The notes under the pieces: model-generated
What the model saw: the letters and a program-made list of their open reading frames with translations, nothing else
The model's database searches: none
Told to the model about the DNA's origin: nothing
Translations under genes and position numbers: made by a program
In this document: in pieces, positions 25,729 through 32,377 of the stretch
Layout: the number at the start of each line of letters is the position of its first letter
Numbering within the stretch: the stretch's first letter is position 1
Origin: an uncultured Bacilli bacterium
Lineage (GTDB): Bacteria; Bacillota_I; Bacilli_A; RF39; UBA660
DNA: 35,105 nucleotides
Assembly: GCA_944373095.1 (NCBI GenBank)
Contig: CALWAK010000007.1
Location: forward strand, 1-35,105
Direction of reading: 5' to 3'

Positions 25729-25737
25729 ATTTTATCA
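25729..25737 (-). promoter_or_regulatory. Promoter of the ruvA-polC cluster (extended -10)
   Basis: TGATAAAAT on the minus strand (-10 TAAAAT at 25729-25734), 21 bases before the ruvA ATG. The -35 region is weak (TTTTAA). Confidence 0.5.
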
Positions 25738-25802
25738 AATATTCTAAACTTTTAAAACACTTTATTAAGTTTAATTATACTCTTTATTTTTCTAAAAAAA
25801 AA

Positions 25803-25811
25803 TGGTAAAAT
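25803..25811 (+). promoter_or_regulatory. def promoter (extended -10)
   Basis: TGG-TAAAAT (-10 at 25806-25811) preceded by an A-rich run; SD AAGGGGAG follows. No good -35 box is visible. Confidence 0.5.
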
Positions 25812-25836
25812 ATATGCGTTTTAAGGGGAGATTTTT

Positions 25837-26394
25837 ATGGAACTTATATTACCTAATATTAAAATATTAGATGAAAAAAATAAATTATTACATCAAAAAA
25901 GTAAAGATGTTATATTTCCATTAAGTGATAAAGATAAAAAAAATATTGAAGATATGCTTTTATATTTAAAAATGTCTCAAATAGATGAATATAATGAAAA
26001 ATATAACTTAAGAGCTGGTATGGGATTAGCATATCCTCAAATAGGTATTTTAAAAAGAATATTTGTTATAGTTGAAGAATTAGAAGATCATACTTTCAAG
26101 AATTATGTTGTAATAAATCCAAAAATAAAATCCCAAAGTGAAGAATTAATTTATGTTGGCGAAGGTGAAGGTTGTTTATCAGTTAATAGAGAAGTTGAAG
26201 GAATCGTTCCACGAAATGCTAGAATTACTGTTGAAGCATACGATATTGAAGGCAACCCATACACCATAAGAGTAAGAGAGGATATTGCAGTAGCTTTTCA
26301 ACATGAGATCGATCACTTAAATGGTATTTTATTCGTTGATAAAATAAATAAACAAAATCCTTACAAAAATCAAGAAAATATGCGTGAGATATAA
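25837..26394 (+). CDS. def: Peptide deformylase
   Basis: A 185-residue peptide deformylase of the long Gram-positive type. Motif 1 reads GMGLAYPQIG (61-70), with Tyr where GxGLAAPQ is usual. Motif 2 EGCLSV supplies metal ligand C113, and motif 3 QHEIDHLNG supplies H156, E157 and H160. It removes the formyl group from new proteins. The gene is monocistronic: promoter and SD AAGGGGAG upstream, and a hairpin terminator whose loop contains the TAA stop. Confidence 0.95.
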   Translation: MELILPNIKILDEKNKLLHQKSKDVIFPLSDKDKKNIEDMLLYLKMSQIDEYNEKYNLRAGMGLAYPQIGILKRIFVIVEELEDHTFKNYVVINPKIKSQSEELIYVGEGEGCLSVNREVEGIVPRNARITVEAYDIEGNPYTIRVREDIAVAFQHEIDHLNGILFVDKINKQNPYKNQENMREI

Positions 26395-26410
26395 TATTTC
26401 ACGTTTTTTT
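26383..26410 (+). terminator. def terminator with the stop codon in its loop
   Basis: CGTGAGAT (26383-26390) pairs with ATTTCACG (26396-26403), eight pairs with one G-U; seven T follow (26404-26410). The def TAA (26392-26394) lies in the five-base loop. Confidence 0.85.
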
Positions 26411-26411
26411 A

Positions 26412-26420
26412 TGTTAAAAT
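26412..26420 (+). promoter_or_regulatory. Promoter of the HEPN-like ORF (extended -10)
   Basis: TGT-TAAAAT (-10 at 26415-26420), directly after the def terminator T-tract. The run TTTTTTTATGTTAAAAT (26404-26420) differs by one base from the mutS promoter module. Confidence 0.65.
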
Positions 26421-26437
26421 ACTAACCTGTGATTTGT

Positions 26438-26944
26438 ATGAAAAAATATTTTCCAATAAGCATTGATTATTTAAGAGATATTATTGTATTTAATAATTAT
26501 CCAATAGTAAGTAACATATGTTATACATTTCAATATATAACTTATTTAGATAAACTTATTAAAGAAGAAAAAACAACTACTGTTATAAAATCCTTATTAA
26601 TAAAAGACTATATAATAAATTCTATAGCCCTTATTGAAGCAATAATTTATTTATTAATACTAGATAATAAAATAGAAATGTCTAATTATAACTTTAATAA
26701 TATGTTAAAAATAATAAATAAATATAATATTATTTTAATAGATATTAATAATTTAAATAATCTTAGAAAATTAAGAAATAAAGTCCATATATATAGTATA
26801 AAAGAAGCTAAAAATACTGATTATAATCTTTTTAATATAAAAGAATTTAATTTAATGAAAAATATTTTAAAAGAAATTATATTAAATAAAAAAGTAACTA
26901 ACAATAAAAAAAATACTTACATAAAAAAGTATTTCAATTCTTGA
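26438..26944 (+). CDS. Unknown small protein, HEPN-like features
   Basis: A 168-residue, helical, lysine- and isoleucine-rich protein that I cannot place in a family with confidence. A helix SIALIEAIIYLLI (about 62-74) followed by LRKLRNKVHIY (109-119; R113 and H117) resembles the two key helices of HEPN-type domains, where an Arg and a His lie close together in RNases and toxin-like proteins. The spacing is R-x3-H or, from R110, R-x6-H, so activity is uncertain. The ATG at 26438 is preferred over GTG 26429, which forms the ribosome site GTGAT. Its last residues are encoded inside the terminator of the convergent gene nth, which it overlaps by 11 bases. Confidence 0.6.
   Translation: MKKYFPISIDYLRDIIVFNNYPIVSNICYTFQYITYLDKLIKEEKTTTVIKSLLIKDYIINSIALIEAIIYLLILDNKIEMSNYNFNNMLKIINKYNIILIDINNLNNLRKLRNKVHIYSIKEAKNTDYNLFNIKEFNLMKNILKEIILNKKVTNNKKNTYIKKYFNS
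26906..26934 (-). terminator. Terminator of the cca-dnaD-nth operon
   Basis: AAATACTT (26911-26918) and AAGTATTT (26927-26934) form a perfect eight-pair stem. On the minus strand a run of T follows. It lies inside the 3' coding end of the convergent HEPN-like ORF. Confidence 0.75.
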
Positions 26945-27557
26945 TATATTTACAATATTTTTTTAATAAACAATTTTTACAATTTGGATTTTTCGATGTA
27001 CAAATATATCTTCCAAATAAAACTAACTGATGATGCGTTCTTCCCCAAACTTTCTTAGGTAAAAACCTCATTAATTTTTTCTCAATGGTCAATACTGAAT
27101 CTAATTTATTAGCTAGTCCTAACCTGTTACTTACTCTTTTTACATGAGTATCTACTGCAATTGCAGGAACATTATATATGTTAGATAACACCAAATTGCA
27201 TGTTTTTCTACCTACTCCTGGAAGAGATTCAAGATATTCTCTATTATTTGGCACTTTCCCATTAAAATCACTACACAACCTATTAGCAATCTCTTTAATA
27301 AAGATACTTTTCTTTCTAAAAGTTCCAACTGGTTTTATAATATTTTCAATATCTTTTAAATCAGCCTCTTTTAAAGAAAAAATATCATACTTTTTAAATA
27401 ATATCTTAGTTACTTGATTAACAGTTTTATCTTTGCATTGAGCTGAAAGAACCGTTGCTATTAAAAGTTCATAATCTTTATTATATTCTAATTCACATTT
27501 AGGATTAGGTATCATTTTATTTAAATTATCAATTAATTCATTACTCTTCATCATCAT
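26934..27557 (-). CDS. nth: Endonuclease III
   Basis: A 207-residue endonuclease III. The helix-hairpin-helix LPGVGRKTCN carries the catalytic lysine K118, and AVDTHVKRVSNRLG carries catalytic D136. The 4Fe-4S cluster ligands are C186, C193, C196 and C202 (C-x6-C-x2-C-x5-C). It removes oxidised pyrimidines and nicks the strand. Three in-frame ATG codons (27557, 27554, 27551) make the exact start uncertain. It overlaps the end of the dnaD-like gene by 17 bases, so it is the third gene of the cca-dnaD-nth operon. The nth-dnaD pairing is also common in other Bacillota. Confidence 0.97.
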   Translation of the reverse strand: MMMKSNELIDNLNKMIPNPKCELEYNKDYELLIATVLSAQCKDKTVNQVTKILFKKYDIFSLKEADLKDIENIIKPVGTFRKKSIFIKEIANRLCSDFNGKVPNNREYLESLPGVGRKTCNLVLSNIYNVPAIAVDTHVKRVSNRLGLANKLDSVLTIEKKLMRFLPKKVWGRTHHQLVLFGRYICTSKNPNCKNCLLKKYCKYIKN

Positions 27558-28188
27558 TCAACCAATCATAATCAAATATTTCTTCATCAGAAATACTTTT
27601 AGGTTTATTTTTTAAATCTTTATTTACATCATCCATCGAAGTAAAACCCTTTTTTTGCCACTCATATAAAATACGATCTATATATCTAAAACTTTTTACA
27701 CCATTAAATATTGCTTCCTTTAAAGCACCTACTATTAAATTTTCACTTATACCTGTATTTAACCAACCATTTATTAATTCATACTCAGTTGGCGATAAAT
27801 TACCTGCAAATTCTTGCTGAAATATATTATAAATATTATCCTTTTCTCTGCTTTTTTCAACTTCACTTAAATTACCAATGGCAAGTTTGTATAAATTATC
27901 TAATGATATATTCTCACTAATAATCCCATATTTATCTTTTATAGTATTTATTTTTATTAAATTTTTATTTAATAAATTGTTAAAAGAAGTCATAACATCT
28001 TCTTCACTTAAATTTAATTCATGACTTATTTTATTAGTATCTAAATTTATAGGACTAATATTAAATAAATATAACAATACTAGAAAATCTTTTAAAGGCA
28101 TATCTTTATCTATAATTTTTATTATATTAGAATCCATAATTAATTTTTTAGATTGTATTATATTTAATAATTTATCCATACTACTCAT
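27541..28188 (-). CDS. dnaD: DnaD-like replication initiation protein
   Basis: A 215-residue DnaD-family protein. The N-terminal winged-helix part (about 20-100; LDTNKISHELNLSEEDVMTSFNNLLNKNLI) resembles DDBH1. The C-terminal DDBH2/DnaB_2 domain (about 118-190; IYNIFQQEFAGNLSPTEYELINGWL) ends in YIDRILYEWQKKGF, the YxxxIxxxW motif needed for single-strand DNA binding. The tail is acidic. DnaD helps DnaA open the origin and load the helicase. Its start lies inside the end of cca, and nth begins inside its own end, so all three are coupled. An alternative ATG three codons in (28179) is possible. Confidence 0.88.
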   Translation of the reverse strand: MSSMDKLLNIIQSKKLIMDSNIIKIIDKDMPLKDFLVLLYLFNISPINLDTNKISHELNLSEEDVMTSFNNLLNKNLIKINTIKDKYGIISENISLDNLYKLAIGNLSEVEKSREKDNIYNIFQQEFAGNLSPTEYELINGWLNTGISENLIVGALKEAIFNGVKSFRYIDRILYEWQKKGFTSMDDVNKDLKNKPKSISDEEIFDYDWLNDDEE

Positions 28189-29266
28189 TTTCCTTTTTAC
28201 TTAATAAATATTCTTTAATAGAATCATAATCATTTTTTATTTCATCATTAAGAATTACTTTAATTAAATCTTTATAAATATTTTTTAATACTTTTGAAGG
28301 TTTAATATTTAATATATTCATTATATCATTGCTACTAACAGCAATATCTTGTTGATCGTATATAGGAAGATTATTATATTTTTTTATAATATCTACTATA
28401 TTTAATTTTAAAATACTACCTGCCACTTGAGAATAATATAATCCATAATTAAATAAAACTGTATTATCTATTTTACCATAATTAACAATTTTTTTAATAT
28501 TATTTATATTAATTATTTCATTTTTATTAAAAGGATAATTTTTAGGAACGTTTAATTGAGCATACATGCCACATAAATCTTGACAATCTACTAAATCAGT
28601 ATAACTTATATTTAATACTTTTAAAATTCCTAAAATATTTAAATATTTAATTCCCTTTATAGCATTTTCACTAATTAATATTTTATCTAATTCTCTTTTA
28701 ATAATCTCTAGTGGTAATAATTTTAATAAATTTTTGTTCTTTTTTATACTTTTTAAAGTATTATTTTCTAAACTGAAATCTAATATTATTTTAAATCTTA
28801 AAGCTCTTAATATACGAGTTGGATCTTCAATAAATTTATTATCAGGATTACTAATACACTTTATCTTTTTATTTTGAATATCTTTTATACTACCTAGCAA
28901 ATCTATTACATTACCATCTTTATTCATAAGTAAAGTATTAATAGTAAAATCTCTTCGCTTAATATCTTCTAATAAATTGTCTATATATTCTACTTTGCTA
29001 GGTTTATTATTTTTATAATTATATTCTTTTCTATATGTTGTAATATCAAAATTATATTTACCATCATTAAATTTTAAAGAGCCATATTTATTAGATATTT
29101 TTGTATTAAATAAAGAAACTACAATTTTGGGTAAAGCATTAGTACATATATCAACATCATAAGATACTCTTCCTAAAATTTTATCTCTTACATACCCACC
29201 AACTATATAGGCTTCAAAGCCATTACTTTCAAGTTTATTTAATACTTTTATAATTTTATTATTCAT
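28181..29266 (-). CDS. cca: CCA tRNA nucleotidyltransferase
   Basis: A 361-residue class II nucleotidyltransferase. GGYVRD (23-28) and DVDICT (37-42) give the catalytic DxD; then RRDFTINTLLMN and EDPTRILRALRF, the CCA/poly(A) polymerase signatures. It adds or repairs the 3' CCA of tRNAs. The C-terminal helical half is diverged. It has no HD domain, like the bacillar form. A poly(A) polymerase of the same family cannot be excluded, but a single copy in a low-GC genome favours CCA addition. It leads the cca-dnaD-nth operon and is divergent from the bL28-like gene. Confidence 0.92.
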   Translation of the reverse strand: MNNKIIKVLNKLESNGFEAYIVGGYVRDKILGRVSYDVDICTNALPKIVVSLFNTKISNKYGSLKFNDGKYNFDITTYRKEYNYKNNKPSKVEYIDNLLEDIKRRDFTINTLLMNKDGNVIDLLGSIKDIQNKKIKCISNPDNKFIEDPTRILRALRFKIILDFSLENNTLKSIKKNKNLLKLLPLEIIKRELDKILISENAIKGIKYLNILGILKVLNISYTDLVDCQDLCGMYAQLNVPKNYPFNKNEIININNIKKIVNYGKIDNTVLFNYGLYYSQVAGSILKLNIVDIIKKYNNLPIYDQQDIAVSSNDIMNILNIKPSKVLKNIYKDLIKVILNDEIKNDYDSIKEYLLSKKENE

Positions 29267-29282
29267 AGTCCACTCATTAACA

Positions 29283-29311
29283 ATTCTAACAAATATTAAA
29301 GATATTGTCCA
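29283..29311 (-). promoter_or_regulatory. cca-dnaD-nth promoter
   Basis: On the minus strand TGGACA (29306-29311), 17 bases, TAGAAT (29283-29288), with TG in the extended -10 position (TGTTAGAAT). Its -35 is ten bases from that of the divergent rpmB promoter. Confidence 0.7.
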
Positions 29312-29321
29312 TGCATTTTTA

Positions 29322-29350
29322 TTGACAATTATATGTCTCTATGTTAATAT
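29322..29350 (+). promoter_or_regulatory. Promoter of the bL28-like gene
   Basis: Consensus TTGACA (29322-29327), 17 bases, TAATAT (29345-29350), with an extended TG (TGTTAATAT). This is the best-matching promoter in the window, fitting a ribosomal protein. Confidence 0.9.
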
Positions 29351-29382
29351 TTATTAGACAAACAAAGCAAGGGAGGTACATT

Positions 29383-29562
29383 ATGGCAACTAAAAAAACT
29401 GCAAAAAAACCTTTATCAGTAAATAGAAGAAGTCATGCACTAAATAAGACAAATCATTTTCAAAAGCCAAATTTAATTAAAACTACAATTGATGGTAAAA
29501 GTGTTATAACTTCTGCAAGAGAAGCTAAAGCAGCAAAGAAAGCTTCAAAGAAGGCTGCTTAA
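29383..29562 (+). CDS. rpmB: Large ribosomal subunit protein bL28-like
   Basis: A 59-residue basic protein. The ATG at 29383 is preferred to an upstream ATG at 29341 because SD GGGAGG (29371-29376) lies just before it and the upstream ATG lies in the -10 region. The middle fits bL28: PLSVNRRSHALNKT, then FQKPNLIKTTIDGKSVITSAREAK, matching the family pattern S-x-N-x-RSHA-x-N, PNLxK, DGK and SAR. The usual N-terminal CxxTGK part is missing and replaced by the lysine-rich start MATKKTAKK, and the C-terminus is an Ala/Lys tail. It has a very strong promoter and its own terminator. Divergent bL28 is the best reading. Confidence 0.75.
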   Translation: MATKKTAKKPLSVNRRSHALNKTNHFQKPNLIKTTIDGKSVITSAREAKAAKKASKKAA

Positions 29563-29586
29563 TAAATAATTAATTGTTTTAATATA

Positions 29587-29616
29587 AAAACTCGGATTAA
29601 CCGAGTTTTATTTTTT
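29587..29616. terminator. Bidirectional terminator
   Basis: AAAACTCGG (29587-29595) and CCGAGTTTT (29601-29609), a perfect nine-pair stem with loop ATTAA, T-rich on the plus side and A-rich before it. It serves the bL28-like gene and the convergent gene whose stop it overlaps. Confidence 0.9.
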
Positions 29617-30039
29617 ATATTTTTCTTCACGCATCTTAACAAGTCTTAAACCAAAGTCCGGACTTAATAATGCACTATCTTCTCTATCAAAAAGATGTGC
29701 ATAATGTGCTCTATTTATATAACTAGTATCAATAAGACATAAAACTATATTATCTATATCTTCATTATTCTCATGTAAAAATCTAATAATTACATCCTTT
29801 AAAGTCATACCATCTCTCGAATCATAAAACTGAGTTTTATCATCCATAAATGAAGCATTGATAAATTTATCTTGACTACAACCGCCAATTTTTCTTACAA
29901 TACATAAAGCATCCATAGCTTTACAATAATAGGTCTTATTTCCTGTATAAATAACAATACTATCATTTGATTCCTGCTTTTCTTTTATAAAAATAACCCT
30001 TTTTACCGGAACCTTGTAATCATAATCAAAACTTTGCAT
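29608..30039 (-). CDS. Unknown 143-residue protein
   Basis: I do not recognise a family. The ATG at 30039 is chosen because SD GGGGGA lies upstream and the promoter lies between it and the further in-frame ATG at 30111. The protein is soluble, with no signal or TM segment. The first part, VKRVIFIKEKQESNDSIVIYTGNKTYYCKAMDALCIVRKIGG, looks like beta-strands with two cysteines (39, 46). The second holds HENNEDIDNIVLCLIDTSYINRAHYAHLFDREDS, a mixed alpha-beta stretch with His112, His115 and Asp118. It is monocistronic, with a good promoter and an inverted repeat upstream that may be a regulator site. Confidence 0.7.
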   Translation of the reverse strand: MQSFDYDYKVPVKRVIFIKEKQESNDSIVIYTGNKTYYCKAMDALCIVRKIGGCSQDKFINASFMDDKTQFYDSRDGMTLKDVIIRFLHENNEDIDNIVLCLIDTSYINRAHYAHLFDREDSALLSPDFGLRLVKMREEKYKK

Positions 30040-30064
30040 AATATATTCCCCCTTGTTGCAAAGT

Positions 30065-30093
30065 ATTTTAGCATACTTTTTTTTAAAATTCAA
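30065..30093 (-). promoter_or_regulatory. Promoter of the 143-residue unknown gene
   Basis: On the minus strand TTGAAT (30088-30093), 17 bases, TAAAAT (30065-30070), with extended TGC before the -10. Confidence 0.8.
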
Positions 30094-30116
30094 TACAAAA
30101 ATAGTATTCATCCTTA

Positions 30117-30134
30117 TTGCCTATTATTAGGCAA
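30117..30134. repeat. Perfect inverted repeat upstream of the 143-residue gene
   Basis: TTGCCTA (30117-30123) and TAGGCAA (30128-30134) with loop TTAT. It sits 24 bases upstream of the -35 box, in the position of an activator site. It has no adjacent T-tract, so it is not an obvious terminator. Confidence 0.5.
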
Positions 30135-30286
30135 AATGCGTTATTTAGTCTAATAAACCATAATTTGACAAAAAAATAATTTTTATAATAAAATTTTTTA
30201 AACTTGTAAAGTTTTTTATTATGAAACAAAATCTAGTATTTTAAATTACCTATATTTTATAGTATTAAAAATATACTAATTAAATT
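30135..30286. other. AT-rich intergenic stretch, no gene seen
   Basis: Part of the 270-base gap between two minus-strand genes. It holds a TTGACA (30165-30170) with TATAAT-like sequence too close (13 bases) and a small AAACTT-GTA-AAGTTT hairpin followed by T (about 30200-30218). No ORF longer than a few codons follows, and I see no RNA gene here. Confidence 0.4.
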
Positions 30287-30311
30287 AAAAAAAGATATTA
30301 TAATAATCTTT
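30287..30311 (-). terminator. Terminator of the MATE-kinase fusion gene
   Basis: AAAGAT (30306-30311 on the minus strand) pairs with ATCTTT (30291-30296), with a small inner stem, then seven T. It overlaps the stop codon. Confidence 0.65.
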
Positions 30312-32280
30312 ACTTACTAAGATTAATCACAATATCTTTAATTATTTCTGCCGTCTTTTTAACGCCTAATTTATCTACATTAAACGAATAATCGTAATTA
30401 TCTAATTGTTTCCATTCTTCATTAGTATAATATTTATAATGTTTTTCTCTTTGCTTATTAATTTTTTCTATTTCTTTTAAAGCATTTTTCTTGTCTAATC
30501 CATAATATTTAATAGCTCTTTTTTCTTTGTCTTTATCACTACTATATAAGAATATACGTACTACATTTTTATTATTTTTTAATACATAATTAGCACATCT
30601 TCCTACTATTACACAAGGAGTATTTTTAGATAATTTTTTAATAGTTTGAGACTCTGCTACAAATAATTCATTATCATTATTATAATAAATATTTCCTCTT
30701 TTAGTAATTTTTTGCTCGTTTTCATTAATGTAATCTTCAGTTAATCCAGTATTGCTTGCAGTAATAGTAATTATTTCTTTATCATAAAAATTTGCATTTA
30801 ATAAATTAGCTAATATTTTTCCAACATATCTACCACCAGAACCATACTCTCTATTAATAGTTATAATTAATTTACTAGATGATTCTTTAGGAGCAATATC
30901 ATTAAATACAATACTATTTTCCTCTTCTTCTTTATTTTTTATCTTAACATATTCAGAATTAAAGATAAATATAACAATAATAAAGCAAATAAAATCCGCT
31001 AATGGACCTGCATATATTGCACCGTATAATCCAAAATATCTACTAAAGATTAACGCTAATGGTATAAATAAAATTATTTGTCTGATAAAAGATACTGCAG
31101 TAGACTTCTTTACATTCCCAAAAGATTGTATAACTACACTTGAAGTCATTTCTAAAGCATTTACCATACTAACTAATAAAAATATTCTACAAAAGTCTGT
31201 TGCAAATTTTATATATAAAGCATTATCTGAACTACCAAAAATACTTACTATTTGTTTTGGAAAAACTAAGAAAATTACATTAAATATAAACCCTATTGTA
31301 AAATTAATAATTAAAACTTTTTTTAATGTTTCCCTAACTCTTCCATATTTACCAGCACCATAATTATAGCCAATTATTGGTTGTGCTCCTATTGCAACAC
31401 CTAAAACAGATGATATATAAAGTCCAGTAACTTTAGAAATAACACCATAAACAGATAAAGGTATATCTGCTCCATATTCACTTAAAGCTCCATATTTGGT
31501 CATAATATTATTCATAAAAATAAATAATACTAAAATAGTCATTTGAGTAATAAAACTAGAAACACCATAACTTAAAGTCTTAATAATTGTTTTTCTTGGT
31601 AAGAAATCCTTTTTATCTAATTTAAAACTCTTTATTTTAGGTATATATATAATTGCAATAATAAACGAAATAACTTGTCCAATTACAGTTGCTAAAGCAC
31701 CACCTTCAACTCCCATATTAAACAACATAATAAAAATATAATCTAATATAATGTTTAATATTGCTCCTATTACTAAACAAAACATTGAATACTTTGGTGA
31801 ACCATCAGCTCTAATTATAGATGATAACGCAGAATAAATAATCATAAATGGTGCACCAATAACAATTATTTTTCCATAGGCCATTGCATATGGCATAACA
31901 CTTTCAGTACAACCAAAAAATTTAATTAATGTTGGCAAAAAAACATAACTTAAAATTCCAAATAACAATGAAACAAAAATTATAGTTGTAATAGTACCAC
32001 CAACAGATTTTTTAGCCTCATCCTTCTTGCCTTCACCTAATTTTAAACTAAGTTCTGCCGCACATCCATTGCCTAAAATAGACGCTATTGCATTACACAT
32101 TATAACAAGAGGAAATATTATATTAGTAGCAGCATTTCCTAAATATCCCACACCTTGTCCTATAAAAATCTGATCAACTATATTATATACAGAATTTATA
32201 AGCATACTAATTATACAAGGTATTGAAAAAGCTATAATTAGTTTACTTATTTTTTCTGTACCTAAATCTAATTTTTTCAT
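30310..32280 (-). CDS. MATE-family transporter fused to a cytidylate-kinase-like domain
   Basis: A 656-residue two-part protein. Residues 1-445 are a complete MATE multidrug/cation antiporter (about 12 TM helices) in two halves, each starting with family motifs (ISMLINSVYNIVDQIFIGQGVG; VTGLYISSVLGVAIGAQPIIGYNYGAG). After a charged linker (446-468), residues 470-655 match the cytidylate-kinase-like family (PF13189 kind): LIITINREYGSGGRYVGKILA with P-loop-like GSGGRYVGK (480-488), FYDKEII, and VIVGRCANYVL (557-567). There is no frameshift between the parts and one stop. The start is the ATG at 32280 with SD AAAGGTG; the longer GTG frame from 32322 would begin inside the promoter. The soluble domain would face the cytoplasm. 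Substrate and kinase activity are unknown. Confidence 0.88.
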   Translation of the reverse strand: MKKLDLGTEKISKLIIAFSIPCIISMLINSVYNIVDQIFIGQGVGYLGNAATNIIFPLVIMCNAIASILGNGCAAELSLKLGEGKKDEAKKSVGGTITTIIFVSLLFGILSYVFLPTLIKFFGCTESVMPYAMAYGKIIVIGAPFMIIYSALSSIIRADGSPKYSMFCLVIGAILNIILDYIFIMLFNMGVEGGALATVIGQVISFIIAIIYIPKIKSFKLDKKDFLPRKTIIKTLSYGVSSFITQMTILVLFIFMNNIMTKYGALSEYGADIPLSVYGVISKVTGLYISSVLGVAIGAQPIIGYNYGAGKYGRVRETLKKVLIINFTIGFIFNVIFLVFPKQIVSIFGSSDNALYIKFATDFCRIFLLVSMVNALEMTSSVVIQSFGNVKKSTAVSFIRQIILFIPLALIFSRYFGLYGAIYAGPLADFICFIIVIFIFNSEYVKIKNKEEEENSIVFNDIAPKESSSKLIITINREYGSGGRYVGKILANLLNANFYDKEIITITASNTGLTEDYINENEQKITKRGNIYYNNDNELFVAESQTIKKLSKNTPCVIVGRCANYVLKNNKNVVRIFLYSSDKDKEKRAIKYYGLDKKNALKEIEKINKQREKHYKYYTNEEWKQLDNYDYSFNVDKLGVKKTAEIIKDIVINLSK

Positions 32281-32312
32281 AAACACACACCTTTCTTTCA
32301 ACTGCAAAAGTA

Positions 32313-32341
32313 ATTCTAGCACAAAATTTTGTTATGTGTAA
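32313..32341 (-). promoter_or_regulatory. Promoter of the MATE-kinase gene with a palindrome in the spacer
   Basis: On the minus strand TTACAC (32336-32341), 17 bases, TAGAAT (32313-32318), with extended TGC. The perfect palindrome ACAAAATTTTGT (32321-32332) fills most of the spacer, a place where a bound repressor would block RNA polymerase. Confidence 0.7.
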
Positions 32342-32342
32342 G

Positions 32343-32377
32343 AAAAAATTAAAAAACTAGTAATTTTTTTACTAGTT
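32343..32377 (-). terminator. Terminator of the 475-residue surface protein gene
   Basis: On the minus strand AACTAGTAA (32369-32377) pairs with TTACTAGTT (32355-32363) in a perfect nine-pair stem with a five-A loop, followed by T-rich sequence. It overlaps the stop codon. Confidence 0.85.

Noticed and set aside
27178-27920. Plus-strand frames opposite nth and dnaD
   Set aside because: Antisense to conserved genes; no ribosome site.
30165-30218. Possible small RNA: TTGACA, a nearby TATAAT and a small hairpin with T
   Set aside because: The TTGACA-TATAAT spacing is 13 bases, too short, and any transcript would be about 20 bases. Kept only as a note in the intergenic entry.
32281-32322. Longer frame of the MATE fusion from GTG 32322
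   Set aside because: It would start inside the promoter palindrome; the ATG at 32280 has SD AAAGGTG and begins the normal MATE sequence.
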